Shown here in pieces: positions 39,112 through 48,327 of a stretch of 64,000 nucleotides of DNA. The notes under the pieces were generated by a model. The model searched no databases. It was given only the letters and a program-made list of their open reading frames with translations, and had not been told where the DNA came from. The position numbers and the translations under genes are program-made. The stretch is from Sphingobium sp. GTDB taxonomy: Bacteria > Pseudomonadota > Alphaproteobacteria > Sphingomonadales > Sphingomonadaceae. Numbering within the stretch: the stretch's first letter is position 1; each line of letters opens with the position of its first letter. The DNA is taken from assembly GCA_017744605.1 (NCBI GenBank), contig JAGIAZ010000007.1:1-64000 (forward strand), in the 5' to 3' direction.

Positions 39112-40125
39112 TCAGTCGAGCGTGATCACGGCCTTGCCGAACAAGGCCGGCGACGCGACATAGTCGAATGCCTCGCGGCCTTGCGCCATCCCGAAGGTCG
39201 CGCCGATCACGGGCTTGAGAGTGTTGGCGTCGAAGGCATCGGCCAACTTTTCGGCCATGCGGCGCGAACCCACGAAGATGCCGCGCATGATGCCGCCGGT
39301 CATCATCAGACCACGCGGATTGGGCCCGCCGACCGGTGACAGCACGCCGATCATCGACACCTCGCCATTGTGGCGCAGCGCCATCATCGACTGCTCGGCC
39401 GTGCCAGCGCCGCCGACCTCGACCACCTTATCGACGCCGCCGAAGGCGCGAGCGATGTGGAGGCCCCAATCCTCATGCTGCTTGTAGTTGAGACCATGGT
39501 CGGCACCGAGCGCCTTGGCGCGTTCCAGCTTGGCGTTATCGGACGAGGTGATGATCACCTCGCAGCCGGCGGCCTTGGCGAGCAACAGCGCCGTCATCGA
39601 AACGCCGCCGGTGCCGAGCAACAGCACGCGCTCTCCCGGCTTCATCGGGCGCGGCCCTTCGAACAGCGCGTTCCACGCGGTCACGCCTGCGCACGGCAAT
39701 GTCGCGGCCTCGGCATAGCTCAGCGTCCTGGCGATGCGCACGACGCCCTCTTCGGGCAGCACGACGATCTCGGCCAGCATGCCGGGTGCGCCCGCCATGC
39801 CCAGCGCGACACCCGGCGTCGGATTGGGCGGACCGTCGACCCAGCCCTGGAAGAAGGTGCCGGCGACACGATCGCCGACCTTGAAACGCGTGACGCCCGC
39901 GCCGACTGCGATTACCTCGCCGGCGCCATCGGACAGCGGGATCGTCGGCGTCGCCACGGGGCCGCCCATGTAGACGCCCTTCACGATCGCCTGGTCGCGA
40001 TAGTTCAGCGAGCAGGCATGGACGCGGATCGCCACCTGGCCGGGCCCGGCTTCGGGCGTGGGCAGATCGACGAGCGAGAGGCCGTCCAGCGAGGTGGTGC
40101 CGGCGGCGATCTGCCATGCGCGCAT
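39112..40125 (-). CDS. Medium-chain dehydrogenase/reductase, quinone-oxidoreductase-like
   Basis: The 337-residue product is an MDR-superfamily enzyme. It has the GroES-like N-terminal domain (SLNYRDQAIVKGVYMGG, then GAGEVIAVGAGVTRFKVGDRV) and a Rossmann domain with LGTGGVSMTALLLAKAAG. It lacks the four-Cys structural zinc loop of classical alcohol dehydrogenases, which points to a zinc-free quinone oxidoreductase or enoyl reductase. It lies between an IclR regulator and an esterase. A reduction or alcohol oxidation in aromatic side-chain catabolism is plausible but unproven. Confidence 0.82.
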   Translation of the reverse strand: MRAWQIAAGTTSLDGLSLVDLPTPEAGPGQVAIRVHACSLNYRDQAIVKGVYMGGPVATPTIPLSDGAGEVIAVGAGVTRFKVGDRVAGTFFQGWVDGPPNPTPGVALGMAGAPGMLAEIVVLPEEGVVRIARTLSYAEAATLPCAGVTAWNALFEGPRPMKPGERVLLLGTGGVSMTALLLAKAAGCEVIITSSDNAKLERAKALGADHGLNYKQHEDWGLHIARAFGGVDKVVEVGGAGTAEQSMMALRHNGEVSMIGVLSPVGGPNPRGLMMTGGIMRGIFVGSRRMAEKLADAFDANTLKPVIGATFGMAQGREAFDYVASPALFGKAVITLD

Positions 40126-40275
40126 AGGGCAATCCTTTCCCGTCTGAGCATTTTCAGAAAAGTGAGCACCGGTTTCCCGGCCCGAAAATGCGTCACTGCA
40201 TCAAGAGTCGGCACTCTCCATGCCGCCGCTCCGCGTCGGCGGCAAGGCGCGCCATTTCATCGGCTGAAAAAGCAG

Positions 40276-41082
40276 TCAGGCGACGGCATATTCGGCGGTC
40301 AGCTCCGCCGATACCGTCTCGGCGGTGCGCTTGAGCACATTGAGATACCGCCCCACGACCGTGTCGGTATCCGTACGACGAACGAGCCAGGTGACGTTGA
40401 GCGCCGCGACCGGCTTGCCGCGCAGCATCACGGGCACGGCGATGGAGCGGCGGCCATCCTGGCGCACGGCCTGCCAGTCGCGGTCCGGCCAGGGATGGAA
40501 CGGTTCGCGCAGCGCATAGCCTCGCGCCCGCGTCTCGGCCAGCGCCTCATCGAGCAGCATCCGGCCCGAACCGTCGTCATCCGCGGGACATAGCCGCTCG
40601 ATGATCGCCTCCCGCTCGCCGACATCGCAGAACGCAAGATAAGCGCGGCCCGTCGACGTGTGGATATAGGAGAGCCGGCTACCGACAGGCCCGAGCGTGA
40701 TGGCGTCGAGACGCAGCAAGGCGCTGTTCGTTTCGACGATCTCGACATGATCGAGGCGCGGCACGGCAATGACCGATGGCCAGGCGACTTGCTCGGAGAG
40801 TCGCACGAGATGGCGCGAGGCGACTTCGGCGATGCGCTGATGGAGGGCATCGGGGCGATAGGGTGCACGGACATAGCTCGGCAGGAAAGCGCCGTCTGCG
40901 AGGCGCTGCCAGATATGGCCATGCTTGCCGAGCGTCACGACCATGCGGAGCAATGTCGCCTTGGGGAGGCCAAGCGCGAGGTGCAGCTCATGGAGATTGG
41001 CGCCCTGGCGGCGCTCGATTTCCGCAAGCACCTGCAGGCCACGTTCGAGCGCGCGCACCATCTTGACTTTGCGTTCGATCAA
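40276..41082 (-). CDS. IclR-family transcriptional regulator
   Basis: The 268-residue product has an N-terminal winged helix (VRALERGLQVLAEIER, NLHELHLALGLPKATLLRMVVTL) and an IclR effector domain (about residues 95-260, with the LSYIHTSTGRAYLAFCDVGER loop). IclR proteins often govern aromatic catabolism, binding acids or phenolics. TTG 41082 is the likely start because GGGAGGGG precedes it; ATG 41061 has no RBS. It reads toward the MDR-esterase-VOC run and 160 bases after the SDR end, so it may regulate itself and the neighbouring operons, possibly including ligM. Confidence 0.85.
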   Translation of the reverse strand: MIERKVKMVRALERGLQVLAEIERRQGANLHELHLALGLPKATLLRMVVTLGKHGHIWQRLADGAFLPSYVRAPYRPDALHQRIAEVASRHLVRLSEQVAWPSVIAVPRLDHVEIVETNSALLRLDAITLGPVGSRLSYIHTSTGRAYLAFCDVGEREAIIERLCPADDDGSGRMLLDEALAETRARGYALREPFHPWPDRDWQAVRQDGRRSIAVPVMLRGKPVAALNVTWLVRRTDTDTVVGRYLNVLKRTAETVSAELTAEYAVA

Positions 41083-41242
41083 CGCCGCCCCTCCCTTTCA
41101 CACAGCGAAATATCAAAAGGGCTCGGGACTGCAAGTCGGTTGCCATGAAAGACGGATTTTTCGTGCCGGACGCGTAAAATCGTGACCTTTTCGCCACCGT
41201 CCCCGGCAACATATGTGCGCGGGCGGGCGAGCCCAGGATATC

Positions 41243-41995
41243 TTAGACTTCCAAAGTCTCCAAAGTGCCGCCATCGACCGCCCAGTCCTGCGCGGTGACA
41301 TGGCTCGCGGCGGGCGACAGCATGAACACGGCGACCTCGGCCAGTTCGTCGGCAGAGCCCATGCGACGTTGCGGCACCCTGCCCTCGATCTTGCCTTTCT
41401 GTTCCTCCGGGATGAGATCGAAGGCCGGCGTCTCGATGAAGCCCGGGATGATGCAATTGCAGCGGACGTTGTGCGGCGCCATCTCGACGGCGATGGCGCG
41501 CGACAGGCCGAGCACGCCATGCTTGGAGGCGACATAGGCGGGGTTCATCGCCATGCCCCGCTTGCTCGCCATGGAGCCGGTGATGAGGATCGAACCGGAC
41601 TTCGCCTCGATCATCGCCGGCAGCACGGCCTGCATCGCCCAGAACACGCTGGTGAGATTGACCTTCAGGATCTTCTCGAAGAGGTCCGAGGGATAGTCCG
41701 TGGCAGGCGCGAAATTGCCGGCGAGGCCGGCATTGGCAAACAGGCCGTAGACCGGGCCGAACTTGTGCACGGCGGCCGCGATGGCGTCCTCGAGCTTCGC
41801 CCGATCGCCGACATCGGCCGCGAAAGCGGCGGCATTGCGCGCGCCCATCTCGTCGACACGTTCCGCCAGCACCTCGGCACGGCGCGCGATCATGGAGACC
41901 TTCGCCCCGCGCGCGACCAGCAGCCGTGCGGTCGCGAGACCGATGCCGCTGGAAGCTCCGGTCACGATGACATGGCGCCCTGCGAAATCGGTCAT
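41243..41995 (-). CDS. Short-chain dehydrogenase/reductase
   Basis: The 250-residue product is a classical SDR: TGASSGIGLATARLL (cofactor loop), NAGLAGNF, a catalytic Ser in LITGSMAS and the Tyr/Lys pair in AYVASKHG. It resembles 3-oxoacyl-ACP reductase/beta-hydroxyacyl-CoA dehydrogenase types. ATG 41995 overlaps the stop of the upstream phosphatase-like gene by 4 bases. As the last gene of the side-chain oxidation run, it may oxidise a beta-hydroxyacyl-CoA or carbinol, but the substrate is unknown. Confidence 0.85.
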   Translation of the reverse strand: MTDFAGRHVIVTGASSGIGLATARLLVARGAKVSMIARRAEVLAERVDEMGARNAAAFAADVGDRAKLEDAIAAAVHKFGPVYGLFANAGLAGNFAPATDYPSDLFEKILKVNLTSVFWAMQAVLPAMIEAKSGSILITGSMASKRGMAMNPAYVASKHGVLGLSRAIAVEMAPHNVRCNCIIPGFIETPAFDLIPEEQKGKIEGRVPQRRMGSADELAEVAVFMLSPAASHVTAQDWAVDGGTLETLEV

Positions 41996-42468
41996 GCTGG
42001 TTCTCCTTTTTGTCCTGATGCGATGAAGGCGGCCCAGGCGGCCGCGCCCGGATAATCGGATGTTTCGGGATCCCATTGCGCGGTCATGAGCAGGCGCGCT
42101 TCCGGCTCCGCCATGCCCGCAACGTCGCGATTATAGCGATAGAAGCAGGCCGAGACGCGCCAATTTGCGATGCAATGGACATGGATCGGCCCGCCGTCGC
42201 CGTCGATGACAGCGCGGAAGGCATCGAAATGCCCCTCCCGCGGCGCGTCGAACGGGATCGGAATATGCGTATAGCCAATGCCCAGCGCCGCGCAGAGATC
42301 GGCTTCGCCCGCCAACGCCTCGGGATGGGTATCGAGGGCAAGGTTGACGATACGCTTGACGCCAAGGGCGGCCAGCCGCGCGGGGTCGTCCGGCAACAGC
42401 CAGCCGGAGGTCGTGATCCGGTCGGATAGGCGCTGCCATGCGCGAATGTCGGTGGGGTCGGTCACCAT
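41992..42468 (-). CDS. Protein tyrosine phosphatase-like (DUF442-related) protein
   Basis: The 158-residue product resembles small DSP/DUF442-type proteins. The probable catalytic loop is HVHCIANWRVSACFYRY, with Cys followed by Arg at +5, one residue short of the classical CX5R loop. Upstream segments TSGWLLPDDPARLAALGVKRIVNL fit the first strand and helix of that fold. Such genes occur in aromatic clusters of sphingomonads without a known role. It overlaps the SDR and follows a REP-like hairpin. Confidence 0.65.
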   Translation of the reverse strand: MVTDPTDIRAWQRLSDRITTSGWLLPDDPARLAALGVKRIVNLALDTHPEALAGEADLCAALGIGYTHIPIPFDAPREGHFDAFRAVIDGDGGPIHVHCIANWRVSACFYRYNRDVAGMAEPEARLLMTAQWDPETSDYPGAAAWAAFIASGQKGEPA

Positions 42469-42486
42469 GTTCCCTCCAACAACTCC

Positions 42487-42570
42487 GTTCGCCCTGAGCT
42501 TGTCGAAGGGCGCTCCCTTCCTTCTTCCGTCCGAAAACAGGGAACATGCTTCGACAAGCTCGGCACGAAC
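42487..42570. repeat. Paired REP-like inverted repeat, copy 2
   Basis: Arms at 42487-42508 (GTTCGCCCTGAGCTTGTCGA followed by AG) and 42549-42570 (ending CGGCACGAAC) are inverted. It sits between the minus-strand amidohydrolase and the phosphatase-like gene, just upstream of that gene's ATG. Confidence 0.75.
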
Positions 42571-42595
42571 GATTTTCGATTGGGAGGGACGGACG

Positions 42596-43468
42596 TCACG
42601 CCAGCCCCAGCACCCGCGCGGCATTGTCCTTGAGGATGAGCGGCATGACCTCGTCCTTGAAGCCGACATCCTGCGCGGCTTCGATCCATTTCTCCGGCGT
42701 GATCAGCGGAAAGTCGCTGCCGAACATCATCTTATGCTTCAGCTGTGTGTTCGCATAGGTGATGATCTGCTTGGGGAAATACTTGGGATTCCAGCCCGAG
42801 AGGTCGATGAACACATTGTCCTTGTGCAGCGCCATCGACAGGCTCTCGTCCGTCCACGGCCAACTCGGATGGGCGAGGATGAACTTCATGTCGGGGAAGT
42901 CGGATGCGGCATCGTCGACCAGCATCGGCTGGCCATATTTGAGGCGAATGCCCCCGCCCCCGCGCATGCCGGTGCCCATGCCGCTATGGCCGGTATGGAA
43001 GATCGCCGGCAGCTTGTAGTGCGCAATGACCTCGTAGATCGGGTAACCGGTGCGGTCCGAGGGATGCATGCCCTGGATGAGGTGGTGGAACTTGAAGCCC
43101 TTCACTCCATAATTCTCGATCAGGTCGCGCGCCTCGCGCGCGCCGAACTTGCCCTTATGCGGGTCGATCGAGGCGAAGGGGATGACGATGTCGCTATGTT
43201 CGGCGGCAAGCTCGGCAATCTCGTAGTTGGAGACGCGCTTGGCGCCGACCGCGCTCTCGCAGTCGACCGTGAACAGGCAGAAAGCGATCTGCCGCTCGCG
43301 GTAGAACGCGATAATCTCGGGGATCTTCGGCCGCTCGCGCGGTGCCCGGAAATAGGCCGAGGCCGCATCGAAGAATTGCGCCATGACCGGGTCCTCGGGG
43401 TCGTGACACGACACCTCGGCATGGACGTGAACATCGATGGCCTTAACCTTGGAGAGATCGATCGTCAC
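42596..43468 (-). CDS. Amidohydrolase-superfamily protein
   Basis: The 290-residue product has the amidohydrolase metal motif DVHVHAE at residues 12-18, GFKFHHLIQGMHPSDR, the His-containing AIFHTGHSGM and AHPSWPW, and a terminal Asp motif MFGSDFPLI, i.e. an ACMSD/decarboxylase-like TIM barrel. A related group is annotated as 4-hydroxyphenyl-beta-ketoacyl-CoA hydrolase, acting with a CoA ligase on phenylpropanoids. A CoA ligase and aldehyde dehydrogenase lie upstream in the same run. It overlaps the Rieske gene by 4 bases. Decarboxylase activity is the alternative. Confidence 0.8.
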   Translation of the reverse strand: MTIDLSKVKAIDVHVHAEVSCHDPEDPVMAQFFDAASAYFRAPRERPKIPEIIAFYRERQIAFCLFTVDCESAVGAKRVSNYEIAELAAEHSDIVIPFASIDPHKGKFGAREARDLIENYGVKGFKFHHLIQGMHPSDRTGYPIYEVIAHYKLPAIFHTGHSGMGTGMRGGGGIRLKYGQPMLVDDAASDFPDMKFILAHPSWPWTDESLSMALHKDNVFIDLSGWNPKYFPKQIITYANTQLKHKMMFGSDFPLITPEKWIEAAQDVGFKDEVMPLILKDNAARVLGLA

Positions 43469-44520
43469 CCCATGCGCTCCTGCCGCGGGGCAGCCATGTC
43501 CTTGGCGGCGAGCCGTTCGACAAGCCTGTTGAAGATGGTGACGCCCTTGTCGTGCGCCGTGGGCATGATGCGGGGATCGACCGTGCCGTCGATCACTTTC
43601 TGCTGTGCTTCGATCATGACCTTGTCCTCACCAAAGGCCATGTCGGCAAGGGCCATCAGCTGATCGCGCAAAGCTTCGTCGCCATGACGGCGATGCGGCC
43701 CCCAGTTGAAGAAATAACGGGAGGTCTTGTCGGTCATGGGCGTCACCGCCTGGCTGGTGAAGGTGACGCCGGCGACCGCATCGTCGATGCGGGGCGGTGC
43801 GAAACCGAGCGCCTCGGCGGTGCCGAGCGGATAGTTGCCGCTCCACATCAGCAGTACACCGGGAATAAGGAAATCATAGGTCATGAAGCTGTCGACCGGG
43901 GTGTCCGACTTGCGCGAAGATTGCCCCTTCGTGTTCGTCATCCATCGCGTGTAGCGAATGCCCCTCTCGAGCGGCTCGATTTTCGGCAGGCTGGCGGCGA
44001 ATTGAGGCCCGGCGCCGAAGCTGTTGGCATGCACATAGGACAGGTGGCTGAAATCCAGCAGATTGTCGTTGATCAGCCGCGCCTCGGCCGCATAGTCGAG
44101 TTGCCCGTGGCCGAGGATGAAGTCGGGATTGTCATAGCCGACGGCGGGCGGAATCAGGGCCTCATCCGCCAATGCCGGATCGCCCATCCAGATCCACAGC
44201 CAGCTATGCCGCTCGACGATCGGATAGGCCCGCACACGCGCTTGCGCGGGGATGAGGTCCTGCCCCGGAATTTCAGCGACCCGGCCGTCGGTATCGTACA
44301 GCAGCCCATGATACATGCAGCGCAGGCGATCGCCCTCGCACCGCCCAAGCGAGAGCGGCGCGAGCCGATGCACGCAGCGATCCTCCAGCGCGACCCACCG
44401 GCCTCCCTCCGAGCGATAGAGGACGATCGGTTCACCCAATATGGAGACGGCAAGCGGTTTTGCCGTCTCCATGTCGCAGCTCCATGCCGCGACATACCAC
44501 GCGTCCTTCACATAGGTCAT
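43465..44520 (-). CDS. Rieske non-heme iron oxygenase, VanA-like
   Basis: The 351-residue product begins MTYVKDAWYVAAWS, the VanA-type opening. The Rieske [2Fe-2S] site is CVHRLAPLSLG...CMYHG (CxH plus CxxH), and the mononuclear iron motif is NDNLLDFSHLSYVH. VanA-type oxygenases demethylate vanillate and related methoxy acids using O2 and a separate reductase. No reductase gene (vanB-like) is adjacent. ATG 44520 overlaps the stop of the aldehyde dehydrogenase by one base, so it belongs to that operon. The substrate may be a methoxyphenyl side-chain intermediate rather than vanillate, which LigM can handle. Confidence 0.85.
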   Translation of the reverse strand: MTYVKDAWYVAAWSCDMETAKPLAVSILGEPIVLYRSEGGRWVALEDRCVHRLAPLSLGRCEGDRLRCMYHGLLYDTDGRVAEIPGQDLIPAQARVRAYPIVERHSWLWIWMGDPALADEALIPPAVGYDNPDFILGHGQLDYAAEARLINDNLLDFSHLSYVHANSFGAGPQFAASLPKIEPLERGIRYTRWMTNTKGQSSRKSDTPVDSFMTYDFLIPGVLLMWSGNYPLGTAEALGFAPPRIDDAVAGVTFTSQAVTPMTDKTSRYFFNWGPHRRHGDEALRDQLMALADMAFGEDKVMIEAQQKVIDGTVDPRIMPTAHDKGVTIFNRLVERLAAKDMAAPRQERMG

Positions 44521-46037
44521 TACAGCGCGATGATCACTGACTTGAGTTCGGTATAGGCTTCGACACCCTCGCGGCCCTGCTCGCGGCCGAGGCCGCTTTC
44601 CTTGTAACCGCCAAAGGGCAGCGCCGGGTCGATCATGGAGTGGCAATTGCCCCAGACCGTGCCGGCCTTCAGCTTGCCCGCCAGCTTGTGCATGGCCGAG
44701 AGATTGTTGGTCCAGATGCCCGCGGCGAGGCCGAAGCGGGTGTCGTTGGCCTGGCGGGCGACCTCGTCGAGATCGTCGAAGCGCTGGGCGACGACGACAG
44801 GACCGAAGATTTCCTCGCGCACCACGCTCATCTCGGGCTTCACATCGACGAGCACGGTCGGGTTCACATAATAGCCGCCTTCGCTGGCCGGCGCATCGCC
44901 GCCGACCGCAACGCTGGCGCCCGCCTTCTTGCCCTGCTCGATATAGCCCATGACGCGGTTGAACTGCTCATCCGAGACCAGCGGGCCCATATGACCGGCG
45001 GGATCGAGGCTGGCGCGCGGCTGCCAGAAGCTGGAAGCTTCCACGAAATTCTCCAGCACGCTGTCGAACACGCTCTTGTGCGCATAGAGGCGCGAGCCCG
45101 CGACGCAGACCTGGCCGGAGTTGAAGAAGATCGCCTGCGCGGTGCCGGGGCCGGCCACCTTGGGATCGACATCCGGGAGCACGATGACCGGGGACTTGCC
45201 GCCCAGCTCCAGCGTCACGCGCTTGAGGCTGTCGGTCGCGGTCTTGTTGATGATCTTGCCGACCTCGGTCGAGCCGGTGAAGGCCACCTTGTCGACATCG
45301 GGATGACGCACGAGACGGTCGCCCGCCGTGTGGCCGTTGCCGGTGATGATGTTGACGACACCGTTCGGGATGCCGGACTGCTGGATGAGATCGGCGAGGC
45401 GCAGCGCGGTCAGCGAGGTCTGCTCGGCAGGCTTCAGCACCACCGTGCAGCCGGCGGTGAGCGCGGGTGCGATCTTCAGCACGGCCATGAGCAACGGAAA
45501 GTTCCACGGCACGATCTGCGCGGCGACGCCGATCGGCTCGCGGCGGACATAGCTGTGGAACAGGCCTCGCGGCGTGGCCGAGGGCTCGATCTGCTCGGCG
45601 CCGCCGAGCTTGCTTGCCCAGCCGGCCATGTAATGGATCATGCCGATCGCGCCGGGCACGTCGATGGCGGCGGCCATGCCCTTGGGCTTGCCGTTGTCGA
45701 TGGCCTCCAGTTCGGCCAGTTCGTCGGCATGCGCGGCGAGGATATCGGCGAGCTTGTGCAGCATGCCTTCGCGGACCATCGGCGGCAGGTCGGACCAGCG
45801 GCCATCGTCGAATGCGCGGCGGGCCGCGGCGACGGCGCGGTCGACATCGTCATTGGTCGCGTCGACGAAATGGCTCACGACCTTGCCGGACGAGGGATCG
45901 ATGACCTCGAGCGTCGCGCCGCCGGTGGAATCGACCCATTCGCCGTCGATGAAGAGCTGCGGCTTGCGCGCCAGCGCTTTCTTGGCGGCCTCCGAATAAG
46001 GGAATTGCTCCAGCTTCACATTGGTCATTACAGTCAT
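44520..46037 (-). CDS. Aldehyde dehydrogenase, NAD-dependent
   Basis: The 505-residue product is a class 1/2-type aldehyde dehydrogenase: PWNFPLLMAVLKIAPAL, FTGSTEVGKIINKTA, the Glu motif TLELGGKSP and the catalytic Cys in NSGQVCVAGSRL. It resembles phenylacetaldehyde and coniferyl-aldehyde dehydrogenases. AAGGAG lies seven bases before ATG 46037. Placed between a PQQ alcohol dehydrogenase and a Rieske oxygenase, it would oxidise the aldehyde made by the PQQ enzyme to an acid. The aromatic substrate is inferred. Confidence 0.87.
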   Translation of the reverse strand: MTVMTNVKLEQFPYSEAAKKALARKPQLFIDGEWVDSTGGATLEVIDPSSGKVVSHFVDATNDDVDRAVAAARRAFDDGRWSDLPPMVREGMLHKLADILAAHADELAELEAIDNGKPKGMAAAIDVPGAIGMIHYMAGWASKLGGAEQIEPSATPRGLFHSYVRREPIGVAAQIVPWNFPLLMAVLKIAPALTAGCTVVLKPAEQTSLTALRLADLIQQSGIPNGVVNIITGNGHTAGDRLVRHPDVDKVAFTGSTEVGKIINKTATDSLKRVTLELGGKSPVIVLPDVDPKVAGPGTAQAIFFNSGQVCVAGSRLYAHKSVFDSVLENFVEASSFWQPRASLDPAGHMGPLVSDEQFNRVMGYIEQGKKAGASVAVGGDAPASEGGYYVNPTVLVDVKPEMSVVREEIFGPVVVAQRFDDLDEVARQANDTRFGLAAGIWTNNLSAMHKLAGKLKAGTVWGNCHSMIDPALPFGGYKESGLGREQGREGVEAYTELKSVIIAL

Positions 46038-46061
46038 AGCTCAACTCCTTGATTCATTGAT

Positions 46062-48194
46062 CTATTGCTTCGGCGGCACCGGCGCGAGAGGCGCAGGCCC
46101 GATCAGCTTGTCCTGGTTCGCGCGGCTTACGACATAGGCCCTGATCGAGTCGATCTCGGCCGGCTTCATGACTTTCGCCCAGCCTACCATGCCATTGGCC
46201 GCGAGTCCGCCATCATGGACGATGGCCTGCCACACCGCGGGATCGCCCAGCGCGGTCGAATGGCGAAGGTCCGGCGTCAGGCCACCGGCGATCGCCGCAT
46301 CGCCGTGGCAGGTGCCGCAATAGCGCTGATACCGCCCTTCGCCGATCGCCAGCTGTTGCGGCGTACCGAAATTGGGCGGCGGATCGAGCACGAGATCGGC
46401 TGAGCGCGGCGGCGCCGGCAGCTTCGCCGTACCGCCGAGCTTGAAGACGAGCAGGCGGGAGATGTTCTGCGTGGCGCCGCTCTTGCGTGAGAGCAGGCCC
46501 GGCGCCAGCGCCCACACGCCGCCCCAGCCCGCCATCACCGCGACATATTGCTCGCCCTTGGCGCGATAGGTCATGGCCGGCGCGATCACGCCGGTCTGCG
46601 CCGCGAACGACCAGAGCTTCTTGCCGTCCGTCGCGTTGTAGACCTGCACGAAGCCATCGGCCGAACCCTGCACGACGATGTTGCCGGCGGTGGCGAGCGT
46701 GCCGCCATTCCATGGCCCCACATAGGGCGCGCGCCATGCGGCTTTCTGCTTCACGGGATCCCAGGCGAGCAATTCGCCGCTGACGGAGGCCATCAGTCCC
46801 TTGCGGATCGCGGCATCGGCCGGCGTCGCGACCTTGCTGCCGTCCTGCGCGTTGTTCATCCCCATCGGCTCGGGCTTCCAGTCCTTGCCGGTGGCGGCAT
46901 AGGGGAATCCCGCCAGGTTGACGGGGATATAGACGAGGCCCGTCTTGGGACTGAACGACATGGCCTGCCAGCTATGCGCGCCACCCGCACCGGGCAGCCC
47001 GACGAAGAGCTTGCCGGTCTTCTCGTAATGCGCCTCGGGATTGACGATGGGCCGTCCCTTGGCGTCGAGGCCGCTCGCCCAGTTCATCGCCGTAAAGGCC
47101 TTGCCCGAGAGATACTCGCCGGTCTTGGCATCGAGCACGTAGAAGAAGCCGTTCTTGGGCGCGTGCATGACGACGCGGCGATCCTTGCCGCCGATCTTGA
47201 GGTCGGCGAGCATGATCTGCGCATCGCTGTCGAAGTCCCAGCGGTCCTGCGGCGTCTCCTGGAAGTGCCAGACATATTTGCCGGTCTCCGGATCGACCGC
47301 GACGATCGACGCGGCGAAGAGATTGTCGCCGGCATCGGGATCGCGCTCGGCGATGTTCCAGGGCTCGCCATTGCCGGTGCCGAAATAGAGCAGCCCGGTC
47401 TTGGGATCGTAAGTGATCGAATCCCAGACGGTGCCGCCGCCGCCAAGCCGCCAGTAATTGCCCGACCAGGTCTTGGCGGCCATGGCCATGGCTTCGTTCT
47501 CGAACGGCTTGGACGGATCGCCCGGCACGGTGAAGAAGCGCCACGCTTCCTTGCCGGTCTCGACATCGAAGGCGGCGACGAAGCCGCGCACGTCATATTC
47601 CGCGCCGCCGCTACCGATGATGACCTTGCCCTTCACCACGCGCGGAGCGCCGGTGATCGTCACATTGCTGTCGGCGGGCGCGACGCGCGTTTCCCAAAGC
47701 ACCTTGCCGGTCTTGCGGTCGAGCGCGACGAGTCGGGCATCGAGCGTGGCGACGAAGAGCGTGTCGCCCCAGGCGGCAAGGCCGCGATTGACGGCGTCGC
47801 AACAGGCCTTGACGACCGTCTCGCGCGCGACCTTGGGGTCATAGGCCCAAAGCGGCTTGCCGGTCGTGCCGTCATAGGCCTTGACCATGGACCAGGCCGT
47901 CGTGGTGTAGAGTATGCCGTCGATGGCAAGCGGCGTCGCCTCCTGTCCGCGCGCGCTGTCCAGGTCCGCATACCAGACCAGGCCGAGATCCTTGGCATTG
48001 GCATCGTTGATCTGGTCGAGCGGGCTGAAGCGCTGCTCGTCATAGGTACGGCCATAGCTCAGCCAGTCGCCGTCCGTACCGGCCGCGATCGTCTCGCCAT
48101 CGACCTTGACCGCACCGCCCGAACCAGGCTGATTGCAGGCCGCAAGCAGGACGAGCGCGCTCAACGCCAATGCTCTTGCCGATGTCGCCTTCAT
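46062..48194 (-). CDS. PQQ-dependent quinohemoprotein alcohol dehydrogenase
   Basis: The 710-residue product has a lipoprotein-like signal (LVLLAAC, Cys20), an eight-bladed PQQ propeller and a C-terminal cytochrome c domain (RYCGTCHGD). The adjacent-cysteine disulfide of type II alcohol dehydrogenases appears as KACCDAVNRG. It oxidises alcohols in the periplasm and passes electrons through its own heme to the respiratory chain. ATG 48194 follows GGGGAG; a TTG one codon upstream is less likely. PQQ synthesis genes are not in the window. Neighbouring flavocytochrome and aldehyde dehydrogenase suggest an aromatic alcohol such as vanillyl or dihydroconiferyl alcohol. Confidence 0.9.
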   Translation of the reverse strand: MKATSARALALSALVLLAACNQPGSGGAVKVDGETIAAGTDGDWLSYGRTYDEQRFSPLDQINDANAKDLGLVWYADLDSARGQEATPLAIDGILYTTTAWSMVKAYDGTTGKPLWAYDPKVARETVVKACCDAVNRGLAAWGDTLFVATLDARLVALDRKTGKVLWETRVAPADSNVTITGAPRVVKGKVIIGSGGAEYDVRGFVAAFDVETGKEAWRFFTVPGDPSKPFENEAMAMAAKTWSGNYWRLGGGGTVWDSITYDPKTGLLYFGTGNGEPWNIAERDPDAGDNLFAASIVAVDPETGKYVWHFQETPQDRWDFDSDAQIMLADLKIGGKDRRVVMHAPKNGFFYVLDAKTGEYLSGKAFTAMNWASGLDAKGRPIVNPEAHYEKTGKLFVGLPGAGGAHSWQAMSFSPKTGLVYIPVNLAGFPYAATGKDWKPEPMGMNNAQDGSKVATPADAAIRKGLMASVSGELLAWDPVKQKAAWRAPYVGPWNGGTLATAGNIVVQGSADGFVQVYNATDGKKLWSFAAQTGVIAPAMTYRAKGEQYVAVMAGWGGVWALAPGLLSRKSGATQNISRLLVFKLGGTAKLPAPPRSADLVLDPPPNFGTPQQLAIGEGRYQRYCGTCHGDAAIAGGLTPDLRHSTALGDPAVWQAIVHDGGLAANGMVGWAKVMKPAEIDSIRAYVVSRANQDKLIGPAPLAPVPPKQ

Positions 48195-48216
48195 CAACTC
48201 CCCTCCCCACTGATCC

Positions 48217-48304
48217 GTTCGCCCTGAGCGTGTCGAAGGGCCATTCTTTCCTTCAACTCAATGCCGAAAGGAGAAATACCACCCTCGACACGCTCAGAGC
48301 GAAC
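48217..48304. repeat. Paired REP-like inverted repeat, copy 3
   Basis: Arms at 48217-48238 (GTTCGCCCTGAGCGTGTCGA...) and 48283-48304 (ending CAGAGCGAAC) face each other across a 44-base spacer. It lies between the CoA ligase stop and the PQQ dehydrogenase start, both minus strand. Confidence 0.75.
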
Positions 48305-48327
48305 GGAGATTTTCCCCAAACACGCCG

